64,000 nucleotides of DNA from UBA8752 sp040261275 (GTDB lineage: Bacteria; Bacteroidota; Bacteroidia; Flavobacteriales_D; Sanyastnellaceae): NCBI GenBank assembly GCA_040261275.1, contig JBDQOI010000001.1, forward strand, positions 62,001-126,000. The letters are read 5' to 3'. The notes below the pieces were generated by a model. That model saw nothing but the letters and a program-made list of their open reading frames with translations, did not search any database and was not told where the DNA came from. Positions 16,901-23,571 of this stretch are shown here, piece after piece (within the stretch, counting starts at the first letter, position 1; every line of letters starts with the position of its first letter). The translations under genes were made by a program, and so were the position numbers.

Positions 16901-17544
16901 GCAACTTTGATGCTGAGGCCACGGACGACGGAGGGGGATGTGAATACGCCAGCGAAGGCTATGATTGCGAAGGCAATCCCCTCGTCATCATGAACGGTTG
17001 TACGGACCCCGAAAGCTGCACTTACGATGATGACGCCAATACGGACGATGGCAGTTGCGAATACCTGGATGCCCTGGGCGAGTGCGGGGGTGACTGTGAG
17101 TCCGACAACGATGGTGATGGCATTTGCGACGATGCCGAAATCGCGGGATGTACCGACGAAGAGGCTTGCAATTACAATGGCGACGCCACCGACGACGATG
17201 GCGGGTGTGAATACGCTGCCGAAGGGTATGACTGCGCAGGCAATCCGCTCGTCAACAGCATTTCGAACTTGGAGTTTGGCCTGGCGTTGAATGCCTATCC
17301 CAATCCGAATTCAGGCGCATCCCTCTGTCGCATCTCGGGGATCGAGGGAGAAGGCCCGTGGATGGTCCAATGGCGAGACATCTCAGGACGTCTCGTGAAG
17401 TCCCGTTTGATGACGGCTTCATGGTCATCCTCCGCATGGGAAATCAGGGCACTAACGCCTGGACCATCCGGGCTCTACTTGGTACAGGTGTCCGCAACAA
17501 GCTCCATGCAGCGCGCACAATCAGTCCGCGTGCTGATTGAGTGA
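13960..17544 (+). CDS. M43 (cytophagalysin/pappalysin-type) metalloprotease with six Cys/Asp-rich repeats and T9SS tail
   Basis: A 1,194-residue secreted protease. Signal peptide 1-22; M43 catalytic domain about 60-320 with the zinc site HEMGHYFGLLH (H232, E233, H236, H242) and Met-turn around M289 (FMDYSND); beta domains to about 565; six tandem 89-residue repeats (about 568-1101) rich in Cys, Asp and Gly; and a type A T9SS sorting domain from about 1110 (LNAYPNPNSGAS). Each repeat holds two GCTD-type motifs and a thrombospondin-3-like segment (GDxDxDGxCDNAE), so calcium binding is likely. The protein is predicted to be exported by T9SS and held at the surface with its protease domain on a calcium-stiffened stalk. 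Confidence 0.9.
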   Translation: MRRFISLFVSCLLSTPLVLNAQINRCETAEIQAALMEDSLFARSYFAFEMAMEDMASSAALRSSVDYVLPIVVHVMHDGSDIGTGSNISDSQIASAIDALNADFRGDFGGAEIGIEFELASRDPEGNPSSGINRVNVSAEVPTFTTTGMVTSSSSGPASELSIKSMSHWPSGDYINVWVLHKLNSGASPLGFAYLPPFSGTLDGIVVHRQVFGVGDEYDLFNNYDLNRTLTHEMGHYFGLLHTFHNTASCGIESNCQSQGDKVCDTNPTTGSIGCSPLDCPNTLVENFMDYSNDDCMDSFTEGQRTRMRDALENFRASLIDSDGTLPVMATDLGLTGIEGVANSGCNSTVQPEVLLQNFGTDPMTSASLFFSLDGGPENQLNWSGNLASGDFTSLALPGLSAGAGDHDLTVWSSTPGDGYSANDSLTISFEVTGGMILEMEVQFDPLPYGISWSIVNVDNGNVVMSGEDYDNSTYSMATITEIDCAVTGCYELMVSDAFGNGMHYQPNGWYSLTDADGTELAYGSGNFGAEQVHAFCIDGSAVTPCPDTNGNGICDADEGALTTDVPGCTDASSCTFNAEANLDDGSCLYLDAIGECGGDCPGDGDADGICDNAEIPGCMDTTACNFDPAATDDAGNCSYPPVNYDCDGNVTVVISGCLDTESCSYDAEANTDDGSCLYWDALGDCGGDCPGDSDADGICDNAEIPGCTDFEACNFDATATDEAGNCTYPDPGLDCNGDFLVIVEGCMDPGSCTYNAEANTNDGSCEYLDALGECGGDCPGDVDGDGVCDNAEIPGCTDTEACNYDASATDDAGNCAYPPVNFDCDGNVTTVVPGCLDPLSCTYDADANTDDGSCGYLDALGECGGDCPGDADSDGICDNAEVPGCTDFTACNFSLDATEDDGNCTYPEPGLDCNGDYLVVIEGCMDPTSCTYSPEANTNDGSCLYLDALGECGGECSADVDEDGVCDTEEIPGCMDEEACNFDAEATDDGGGCEYASEGYDCEGNPLVIMNGCTDPESCTYDDDANTDDGSCEYLDALGECGGDCESDNDGDGICDDAEIAGCTDEEACNYNGDATDDDGGCEYAAEGYDCAGNPLVNSISNLEFGLALNAYPNPNSGASLCRISGIEGEGPWMVQWRDISGRLVKSRLMTASWSSSAWEIRALTPGPSGLYLVQVSATSSMQRAQSVRVLIE
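15661..17262 (+). repeat. Six tandem 267-bp coding repeats
   Basis: Units start at 15661, 15928, 16195, 16462, 16729 and 16996: the spacing is exactly 267 bases (89 codons) each time. The protein unit runs from one GC-D-C motif through CGGDCPGD, DADGICDNAEIPGC and ends near DCDGN. The DNA of the copies has diverged at many synonymous sites while the length and Cys/Asp positions are fixed. This argues for old duplication under protein-level selection. Confidence 0.95.
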
Positions 17545-17593
17545 TGGCCTGTCCGCGAAAATCACCCAGGGGTTGCAAGCGTGGAACGCACCC

Positions 17594-18040
17594 TTACGGC
17601 GTGGCAACAGGTGCGCCGGCAAGCAAAACCTCGATTGCTTGCGACTCCAGCATAGGCCATGGATTGGAGCCGTTCAAGACCGTCCGGCCCCTTCGGAAAA
17701 ACGGAACACTCCAGTCGATGGCTTGGACGAGGTAGACCTCTGCGCCAGAGGATTCCATCCAAAGGCGCAACTCCCCTCCGATCCCCTCCTCGACCTCAAA
17801 CGAAACGGCGACCGTGTCTACGGCCCCTGAACCAACAGAACGCCAATTTGTGGTCCGGCATCCTTGCAGTGCCGGGTGATTTTCCAAGAGGAGACGCAAC
17901 GACGCACTCAGATTGGCCTGCTGCATCGAGATTTCCGTTCTGGACGCTTTGTGCTGCTCCTTGGGAAGGGTCAAGCAGAGCGCTACGTAGGTGAGAAGTG
18001 TAATGGCCATCATCAATGCCAAACCTGCTACTGCCTTCAT
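17594..18040 (-). CDS. Single-pass membrane-anchored protein, unknown function
   Basis: A 148-residue protein starting MKAVAGLALMMAITLLTYVALCL, one N-terminal membrane helix or uncleaved signal, followed by a soluble domain with two short patterns, LRLLLENHPALQGC and VAVSFEVEEGIGGELRLWMESSG. The start overlaps the stop of the upstream glycosyltransferase gene (ATGA), implying coupling. The layout resembles pilin-like or envelope-assembly accessory proteins, but no family is recognised. Longer readings that start within the glycosyltransferase gene are rejected. Confidence 0.6.
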   Translation of the reverse strand: MKAVAGLALMMAITLLTYVALCLTLPKEQHKASRTEISMQQANLSASLRLLLENHPALQGCRTTNWRSVGSGAVDTVAVSFEVEEGIGGELRLWMESSGAEVYLVQAIDWSVPFFRRGRTVLNGSNPWPMLESQAIEVLLAGAPVATP

Positions 18041-19092
18041 TTTTGGACGGGTTTTGCGGGAATGGAAGGCACGTCTCGAATTTCTCCGATGAGCGAGTCC
18101 TTGCGGCCAAGAAGCACCACCGAGACATATTCGGAAAGCAGCCCCCAACCATACGAAGTCAACTGAATTCTCGCCGCACGTGGCGTCAGTAGTGCGACCC
18201 GCCATTCTCCCGTTTTCAACAACGCCTCCAGCCCCAGTGAGACGTGCCAGACTGCAAAGGGAATCAACGCCCCCAAAGCCGGTATTGACCCCCAACCGCG
18301 CTTCCAGAAAAGGGCCATGCACAAAATCGGGACCAAGGAAAGGACGTAACCCAGGAACAGTGTGGGCATCCAATGAATGGGCTTCAGCGATCCAGGGAAA
18401 AAACGGCGGATGTTGACCCTGGCCCTCCCGAAGAACTCGACCTGCTTGCGGAACTGCTTGAAATCGGTGCGGCGCTTGTGGTATACCACGGCGTCGGGAA
18501 TCAGCACCGACTTCAAACCGTGGGCAATCAGACGCATGGAAAACTCAATGTCCTCCCCTTTTACGGTGATGCGATACCCTCCGCTCACCTCCCAGGCCTT
18601 TCTGGAAATCCCCATGTTGAACGAGCGCGGATGATACGCACCCACCGTGCGCTTTCCTCCGCGAATGCCTCCCGTTGTCAGTGGAGAGGTCATGGCATGA
18701 CTGATGGCTTTCTGAATCGGGGTAAAGCTGGGATGTGCCGCATCGGGTCCGCCAAAGACATCGACATCGGGATGGGCATCGAGGTATTGGGAGACCGACT
18801 CGAAGTAATGGGGTGGGATGATGCAGTCCGAGTCAAAGACGATGAACCAGTCCCCTTTGGCGCGTTCAAATCCGAAATTCCGGGTGAAACCTTGGCGCTC
18901 ATTCTCCTTCCAGAAGTACTGGACATCGAGCCGATTGGAAAAGGACTGCACAATGTCCCGGGCGTCTTCCTCGCTTCCATCTTCCACCACGATGACTTCA
19001 AAATCCCGAACGGTTTGGAGGGTGAGACTCTCCAGGAGCTCGCGGATTTCATCCGGCCGGTTGAACAGGGGAACGATGACGGAAAATCGCAC
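18037..19092 (-). CDS. Family 2 glycosyltransferase with C-terminal membrane segments
   Basis: A 351-residue inverting glycosyltransferase of the GT-A fold. The N-terminus RFSVIVPLFNRPDEI is the nucleotide-sugar fold start, VIVVEDGSEED carries the first acidic site, FDSDCIIPP is the DxD-type metal site, and GEDIEFSMRL is the acceptor-side ED motif. Two or three hydrophobic segments follow residue 240 (WMPTLFLGYVLSLVPILCMAL), placing it at the inner membrane. GTG at 19092 is chosen because family members begin at the RFSVIVP strand; another GTG at 19128 would add 12 residues. Likely role in polysaccharide or lipid glycosylation. It is divergent from the DUF819 gene. Confidence 0.85.
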   Translation of the reverse strand: MRFSVIVPLFNRPDEIRELLESLTLQTVRDFEVIVVEDGSEEDARDIVQSFSNRLDVQYFWKENERQGFTRNFGFERAKGDWFIVFDSDCIIPPHYFESVSQYLDAHPDVDVFGGPDAAHPSFTPIQKAISHAMTSPLTTGGIRGGKRTVGAYHPRSFNMGISRKAWEVSGGYRITVKGEDIEFSMRLIAHGLKSVLIPDAVVYHKRRTDFKQFRKQVEFFGRARVNIRRFFPGSLKPIHWMPTLFLGYVLSLVPILCMALFWKRGWGSIPALGALIPFAVWHVSLGLEALLKTGEWRVALLTPRAARIQLTSYGWGLLSEYVSVVLLGRKDSLIGEIRDVPSIPAKPVQK

Positions 19093-19142
19093 GGCCCGAA
19101 AGTAGGGCGTGCAAGTGAGTGGCCCCACGGGAATTCACTGTT

Positions 19143-20438
19143 GTGAGCAGTTATATTGCCCACGTGATTACACAAGACGCCCCCATTCTCGGTCTCCTGC
19201 TGGCCAGCCTCGCTTTGGTCTTCCACACCTCAAGGCTGCCCCGTTTTGCTTCTTTCTACAAGTACGTGCCGGCCCTGTTGCTCGCCTACTTCCTCCCCGC
19301 CATACTGAATTCGACAGGAATCATATCGGCGGGAGAGGACAGCAGCCTCTACTATGTTGCCAGCCGGTATCTGTTGCCGGCGAGCCTGATCATGTTTTGC
19401 CTCTCGATTGACATTAAAGGCATCCTGAATCTGGGACCGAAGGCGCTCATCATGTTCTTCGCCGCCACCATCGGCATCATCGTGGGCGGCCCGGCCGCGC
19501 TTTGGCTCGTTGGTCAGATTCGGCCCGATGTGTTTGGCGGGGATGCACCGGATGCGCTTTGGCGCGGACTTTCCACCATCGCGGGGAGTTGGATTGGAGG
19601 AGGCGCCAACCAAACCGCGTTGAAGGAGATTGCCCAAGCACAGGATGACCAGTTCAGTGTCATGATCATCGTAGATGTCTTCGTGGCCAACCTCTGGATG
19701 CCGTTCCTGCTCATTGGCGCCGGTATGAGTGCCCTCATTGACAAGAAATTGAAAGCCGATTCATCTGCTGTGGATGAGCTCAAAGAGAAGGTAGAGGCCT
19801 ACCAGAGCAGCATCGCGCGCATCCCCACCTTCAATGACCTCATGGTCCTCCTGGGTGTCATCTTCGCCATGGTTGGCCTTGCGCATCTCACGGGGGGAGG
19901 AATCAGCGAAGGAATGGCTGCGTGGTATGACGGGGCGCTCAATGCCAACCCAGACTCCCCAGCGCGCTTCCTGAGCTCTTTGAAGAGTCCTTTCTTCTGG
20001 CTTGTGTTCCTTTCCACCCTATTCGGTGTGGCCCTCAGTTTCACTCCCATGCGCTCTTACGAAGGTGCTGGCGCGAGCAAATTGGCCAGTGTGTTCCTCT
20101 ATGTGCTCGTGGCCACCATCGGTGCCAAAATGGACATTGGAGAACTGATTGAATCCTGGAATCAATATTGGCCGGTCCTTGTCATTGGTTTGCTTTGGAT
20201 GCTCGTCCACGTCATCATCCTTCTCACAGTGGCGAAAATCATCCGTGCTCCCTTCTTTTTTGTGGCCGTGGGAAGCCAGGCCAACGTGGGAGGCGCCGCC
20301 AGTGCGCCCATTGTAGCCAGCGCGTTCAGTCCCGCCTTGGCCCCCGTGGGTGTACTTCTTGCGGTCTTGGGCTATGCTGTTGGAACAGTAGGTGCAGTGG
20401 TTTGCATGGAATTCATGCGTTACCTCAGTGGCGTTTGA
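19143..20438 (+). CDS. DUF819 family membrane protein (YjcL-like)
   Basis: A 431-residue polytopic membrane protein with about ten to eleven hydrophobic segments. DUF819 features are ITQDAPILGLLLASLALVF at the start, the GSWIGGGANQTALKE motif, FTPMRSYEGAG, and SQANVGGAASAPIVAS near the end. The family is transporter-like with unknown substrate; the two Gly/Asn-rich motifs may line the transport site. The start is uncertain: GTG at 19143 or 19164 both fit, and the gene is divergent from the glycosyltransferase. The 3' end overlaps the convergent neighbour by 14 bases. Confidence 0.8.
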   Translation: MSSYIAHVITQDAPILGLLLASLALVFHTSRLPRFASFYKYVPALLLAYFLPAILNSTGIISAGEDSSLYYVASRYLLPASLIMFCLSIDIKGILNLGPKALIMFFAATIGIIVGGPAALWLVGQIRPDVFGGDAPDALWRGLSTIAGSWIGGGANQTALKEIAQAQDDQFSVMIIVDVFVANLWMPFLLIGAGMSALIDKKLKADSSAVDELKEKVEAYQSSIARIPTFNDLMVLLGVIFAMVGLAHLTGGGISEGMAAWYDGALNANPDSPARFLSSLKSPFFWLVFLSTLFGVALSFTPMRSYEGAGASKLASVFLYVLVATIGAKMDIGELIESWNQYWPVLVIGLLWMLVHVIILLTVAKIIRAPFFFVAVGSQANVGGAASAPIVASAFSPALAPVGVLLAVLGYAVGTVGAVVCMEFMRYLSGV

Positions 20439-21780
20439 TGAGGTACACCGTTCGCCGACGGTCTTGTTCATCCCTCACCCTTTGGATCAAATCCATCCCG
20501 CAGTGCATCCGATATTCCTGATTCACCAAACGGATGGCTTGGGCACGCCGGGCCCTTTTGGTTTCCTGGGACTGCTCGAATTCCAACCCCAGCAATCTGT
20601 TCAGGGCTTCCGTGTCGAGCACATCTTCGCCACTGTCCAAGAGTTTCCTCACCATCAATGAGAATCCTTCATGTTCATTCCTTCCTTCCGAGGCAGCCCC
20701 TTGTAAACCGTTGTTCACAAGCACTGGTCTTTGTTTTCGCATGGACCAAAGCCTACCTGCTGCGAATGCCATGCCGGAAAACAACAGCATCCACCACCAG
20801 CCCCCACCGGACTGTTCTTGCGCAGAAGCGTCCCCATGCTCATGGACTTCATGTGGGACGATGAATGAAAGCGCGCTGGCTTCCTCAGCGAGAAATGCCC
20901 CTTCCACATCCCAATCGATGACCCACTGCTCTTCGCTTCCATCTAATTGCCGCCTGCTCCGGCGATAATGACCATCTACAGCGGTCACACAAAGCACCTC
21001 TCCCGCATCCGTCATCCCATCCAAAGCCGCTTGGATCATGGGACGATTGAAAGCCTGCGTGACCACCACCTTCAAGTCTGATTTTCTCAGGATGACCGAT
21101 TTGTGCAATCCAGACCACATGAAATATGATTCAAGGTCTACGGGGAGCGCCCTGTTGTCCTTGAAATTCACATCCAAGATCGGATTCAGCATACCCAACT
21201 CCGACCATTGGAACTTCTGAAGGTCCAAAGAGTGGACCAATCGGCATTTGCCAGCAGATTCGGTGAGGACATCTTCCGGGTCCAAGGCGATTACCCGACC
21301 GCCAGTCGCATCATGGAAGGTCTCACCGAGCATGACATGCTCAGGAGAATCAAGGCAAGGTTGAAGCTCCCATTCCCCGGTACTCCGCACGAATTCGACC
21401 AATTTGGAATGCCGGTTCCAGAATCCCCTGCCGCCTACTGCAAAATATCGGTCGTTAAAGAAAAAATGACGCGCCCCCAGATTGAATCCGTGATTGTGAC
21501 TGCGCCCGATGCTCCTACCTGCGGAATCCAGTACCAACCGCATGTCGTCCGACCGTGAAAAGAAGCGCCCCTGGCTGCCACTCAACATGGCGAGCTGAAT
21601 ATCCTCGTAATGAACCAGCGCAGCATAGCAAGAGTCCACTCCCATCAAAATCTCCGAGCTCGCTCTAACCTCCGCTATGGCATACCAGTCGTCGGGATCC
21701 ATTCGGCGAGAGGCATCCTGAGCAAGGATACCTTCGCACGCGAGCAAGGATACTAAACTGTAAAGCGCCCATCTGATCAC
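20425..21780 (-). CDS. Membrane-spanning protein with large extracytoplasmic domain and C-terminal winged-helix-like region
   Basis: A 451-residue protein. A signal sequence (MIRWALYSLVSLLACEGILAQ) leads to an extracytoplasmic domain of about 300 residues, a transmembrane helix around residues 327-345 (WWWMLLFSGMAFAAG) and a cytoplasmic tail. The tail ends with LDTEALNRLLGLEFEQSQ, a basic helix (KRARRAQAIRLVN), then IQRVRDEQDRRRTVYLIKR, a recognition-helix-and-wing-like pattern. This suggests a one-component transmembrane regulator, though no named family is recognised. GTG at 21780 is preferred because AGGAGGAG stands 12 bases upstream, an unusual clear Shine-Dalgarno here. Divergent from the HDAC-family gene. 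Confidence 0.6.
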   Translation of the reverse strand: MIRWALYSLVSLLACEGILAQDASRRMDPDDWYAIAEVRASSEILMGVDSCYAALVHYEDIQLAMLSGSQGRFFSRSDDMRLVLDSAGRSIGRSHNHGFNLGARHFFFNDRYFAVGGRGFWNRHSKLVEFVRSTGEWELQPCLDSPEHVMLGETFHDATGGRVIALDPEDVLTESAGKCRLVHSLDLQKFQWSELGMLNPILDVNFKDNRALPVDLESYFMWSGLHKSVILRKSDLKVVVTQAFNRPMIQAALDGMTDAGEVLCVTAVDGHYRRSRRQLDGSEEQWVIDWDVEGAFLAEEASALSFIVPHEVHEHGDASAQEQSGGGWWWMLLFSGMAFAAGRLWSMRKQRPVLVNNGLQGAASEGRNEHEGFSLMVRKLLDSGEDVLDTEALNRLLGLEFEQSQETKRARRAQAIRLVNQEYRMHCGMDLIQRVRDEQDRRRTVYLIKRH

Positions 21781-21814
21781 TTGACAAAGAAACTCCTCCT
21801 GCAGAAATATGTGC

Positions 21815-21839
21815 AAACACAATTGCGCAAAATGTGTTT
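21815..21839. promoter_or_regulatory. Inverted repeat in divergent intergenic region (candidate operator)
   Basis: AAACACA, 11 bases, TGTGTTT: a perfect 7-bp inverted repeat whose spacer also contains the palindrome TTGCGCAA. It lies between the divergent starts at 21780 and 21953. Position and symmetry fit a dimeric DNA-binding regulator; the putative transmembrane regulator next door is an obvious candidate. Confidence 0.4.
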
Positions 21840-21952
21840 CAACATATCAGCCGCACATACTTTCATCCATTCGTATCAGAATTCACGGCGCTCATAAAGC
21901 AAGACCAAGGGGTTCAGCAGTTTCCGAATGCCGACATACAAATTGGCCAAAC

Positions 21953-22852
21953 ATGTTTTTCGCTGCCTACTCCCTTTGCTATCCGCACCCTCTTCCGGTA
22001 AGCCACCGGTTTCCCATGCAGAAATATGCCCTGCTCAGACAGCAACTGGAATGGGAAGGCATTGTGGATGAGGGCCAATGGATCACCCCCGGGCTGGTCG
22101 ATATGCACCCTATCCTGCGTGCCCACGAAGCGGATTATCTCACCAAATTGGAGCTCGGTCAATGGACCAGAAATGAAGAGCGGAAATCGGGCTTTCCTTG
22201 GTCACCCGCCCTCATTGAAAGGGAAAAGACCATCATGGAAGGAACACGTCTTTGCGCGCGTATTGCGGCTGAGGGAGGCGTAGCACTGAACATAGCGGGA
22301 GGAACCCACCACGCCTTCCGGAACCGTGCGGAGGGGTTCTGCCTCCTGAATGACTTGGCCATTGCTGCTTTTGATCTCTTACATCAGGGCTTGGAGCGGG
22401 TCTTGATTGTGGACCTGGATGTTCACCAAGGAAATGGCACCGCCCATATCACACAGGGTGTCGACGCCATATACACCTTCAGCATGCACGGCGCATCCAA
22501 CTACCCCTTGCACAAGGAATTGAGCGACTGGGATATCTCTTTGTCGGATGCCACCCGAGACCGTGACTATCTATCTCACTTGGAGCGGGCTTTGGATGAG
22601 ATATCCCAAACCTTTCGTCCCGAAGTCATCCTCTATCAATGCGGTGTGGATGTCCTCGCCTCGGACAAATTGGGTCGCCTTGCATTGACCATGCAAGGAT
22701 GTCTGGAGCGGGATCAGATGGTTTTCAACTTGGCGAGAAATCTGGGCATAGGCGTGGCTTGTGTCATGGGGGGAGGATACTCCGAGGATGTTCAAACCAT
22801 TGTGAATGCCCATATGGCCACATTTCGTCTGGCCCGTGACGCATGGACCTGA
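21953..22852 (+). CDS. Histone-deacetylase/acetoin-utilisation superfamily deacetylase
   Basis: A 299-residue zinc deacetylase of the arginase/HDAC fold. Family signs: FFAAYSLCYPHPLPVSHRFPM at the start, GGTHHAF with the charge-relay histidines H119 and H120, IVDLDVHQGNGTA with zinc ligands D156 and H158, the third ligand in GVDVLASDKLGRL, and the catalytic tyrosine in MGGGYSED. Bacterial members deacetylate acetylated polyamines, small amides or lysine side chains; the substrate is not predictable. ATG at 21953 matches the family start. It is 22 bases from the convergent ribA stop. Confidence 0.9.
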   Translation: MFFAAYSLCYPHPLPVSHRFPMQKYALLRQQLEWEGIVDEGQWITPGLVDMHPILRAHEADYLTKLELGQWTRNEERKSGFPWSPALIEREKTIMEGTRLCARIAAEGGVALNIAGGTHHAFRNRAEGFCLLNDLAIAAFDLLHQGLERVLIVDLDVHQGNGTAHITQGVDAIYTFSMHGASNYPLHKELSDWDISLSDATRDRDYLSHLERALDEISQTFRPEVILYQCGVDVLASDKLGRLALTMQGCLERDQMVFNLARNLGIGVACVMGGGYSEDVQTIVNAHMATFRLARDAWT

Positions 22853-22874
22853 TGCAACATCAGGGGGCTACCCT

Positions 22875-23459
22875 TCAAAGAAAATGTCCCGTGATCTCCT
22901 CCTTGGCTCTCAGATAGGCAGCATTGTCCGAATTCCGGGCCATGGCTACCGGTATTCTGTCCACCACCTCCAAGCCCCCAGCCACCAACGCTTCCTCCTT
23001 CAAAGGGTTATTCGTCAACAGACGAATTTTGGTCACTGAAAAATGCCCGAGAATTGCGAGGGCGGCGGCATAATCCCGCTCGTCCTCTCCGTGTCCCCTC
23101 GCGACATTGGCCTCAAAAGTGTTCATGCCTTCATCCTGGAGGTTGTATGCACGCAATTTCTCCACGAGGCCAATACCCCTGCCTTCCTGCCGCAAGTAGA
23201 TCAACAGTCCCCCGTTCTCCTTGAAGTGCTCAAGAGAAAACTGCAGTTGCTCCCCACAGTCGCAACGGCGGCTCGCAAAAACATCGCCTGTCATGCATTC
23301 GCTGTGGATTCTCACGGCAATGGGCTCACCCCGTCTCAGGGCATCAGAAACTCCCCGATCGAGCACAACATGCGGCTGCATGTCTCCCTCCGCGCCGAAA
23401 GCTGAAATGCGGTACTCGCCCCACTTGCTTGGCAACCTGCTCTTCACCAACTGCTCCAT
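22875..23459 (-). CDS. ribA: GTP cyclohydrolase II, stand-alone
   Basis: A 194-residue cytosolic enzyme that opens GTP to 2,5-diamino-6-ribosylamino-pyrimidinone phosphate, the first step of riboflavin synthesis. All functional signatures are present: the zinc site HSECMTGDVFASRRCDCGEQ with C55, C66 and C68, and the GTP-binding YLRQEGRGIGL and LLTNNP segments. Length is that of the single-domain form. It probably supplies the activity missing from the degenerate GCHII domain of the ribB fusion at 38666. Monocistronic by position: a terminator of the next gene lies 60 bases upstream. Confidence 0.95.
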   Translation of the reverse strand: MEQLVKSRLPSKWGEYRISAFGAEGDMQPHVVLDRGVSDALRRGEPIAVRIHSECMTGDVFASRRCDCGEQLQFSLEHFKENGGLLIYLRQEGRGIGLVEKLRAYNLQDEGMNTFEANVARGHGEDERDYAAALAILGHFSVTKIRLLTNNPLKEEALVAGGLEVVDRIPVAMARNSDNAAYLRAKEEITGHFL

Positions 23460-23519
23460 GATGCAAAATTAGGGTGTGATTGGGTGTCAAAGCACTCGAG
23501 GGGGCAGCATCACCCAATG

Positions 23520-23549
23520 AAAAGGGCCACCCTGCTGGGCGGCCCTTTT
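23520..23549 (-). terminator. Rho-independent terminator of the giant repeat-protein gene
   Basis: AAAAGGGCC / GGCCCTTTT stem, 9 bp, enclosing a 12-base loop that can pair further, located 23 bases beyond the stop at 23572 and upstream of ribA on the same strand. Confidence 0.8.
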
Positions 23550-23571
23550 CGAATTCCGTTGTGACCGGCGA

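Noticed and set aside
15661..17262. Regular repeats considered as CRISPR or a non-coding satellite
   Set aside because: The repeats are 267 bp, in frame and protein-coding; there are no short spacers or cas genes.
18037..19128. Longer glycosyltransferase start at 19128
   Set aside because: Family members start at the RFSVIVP strand, which fits GTG at 19092; the extra 12 residues have no support.
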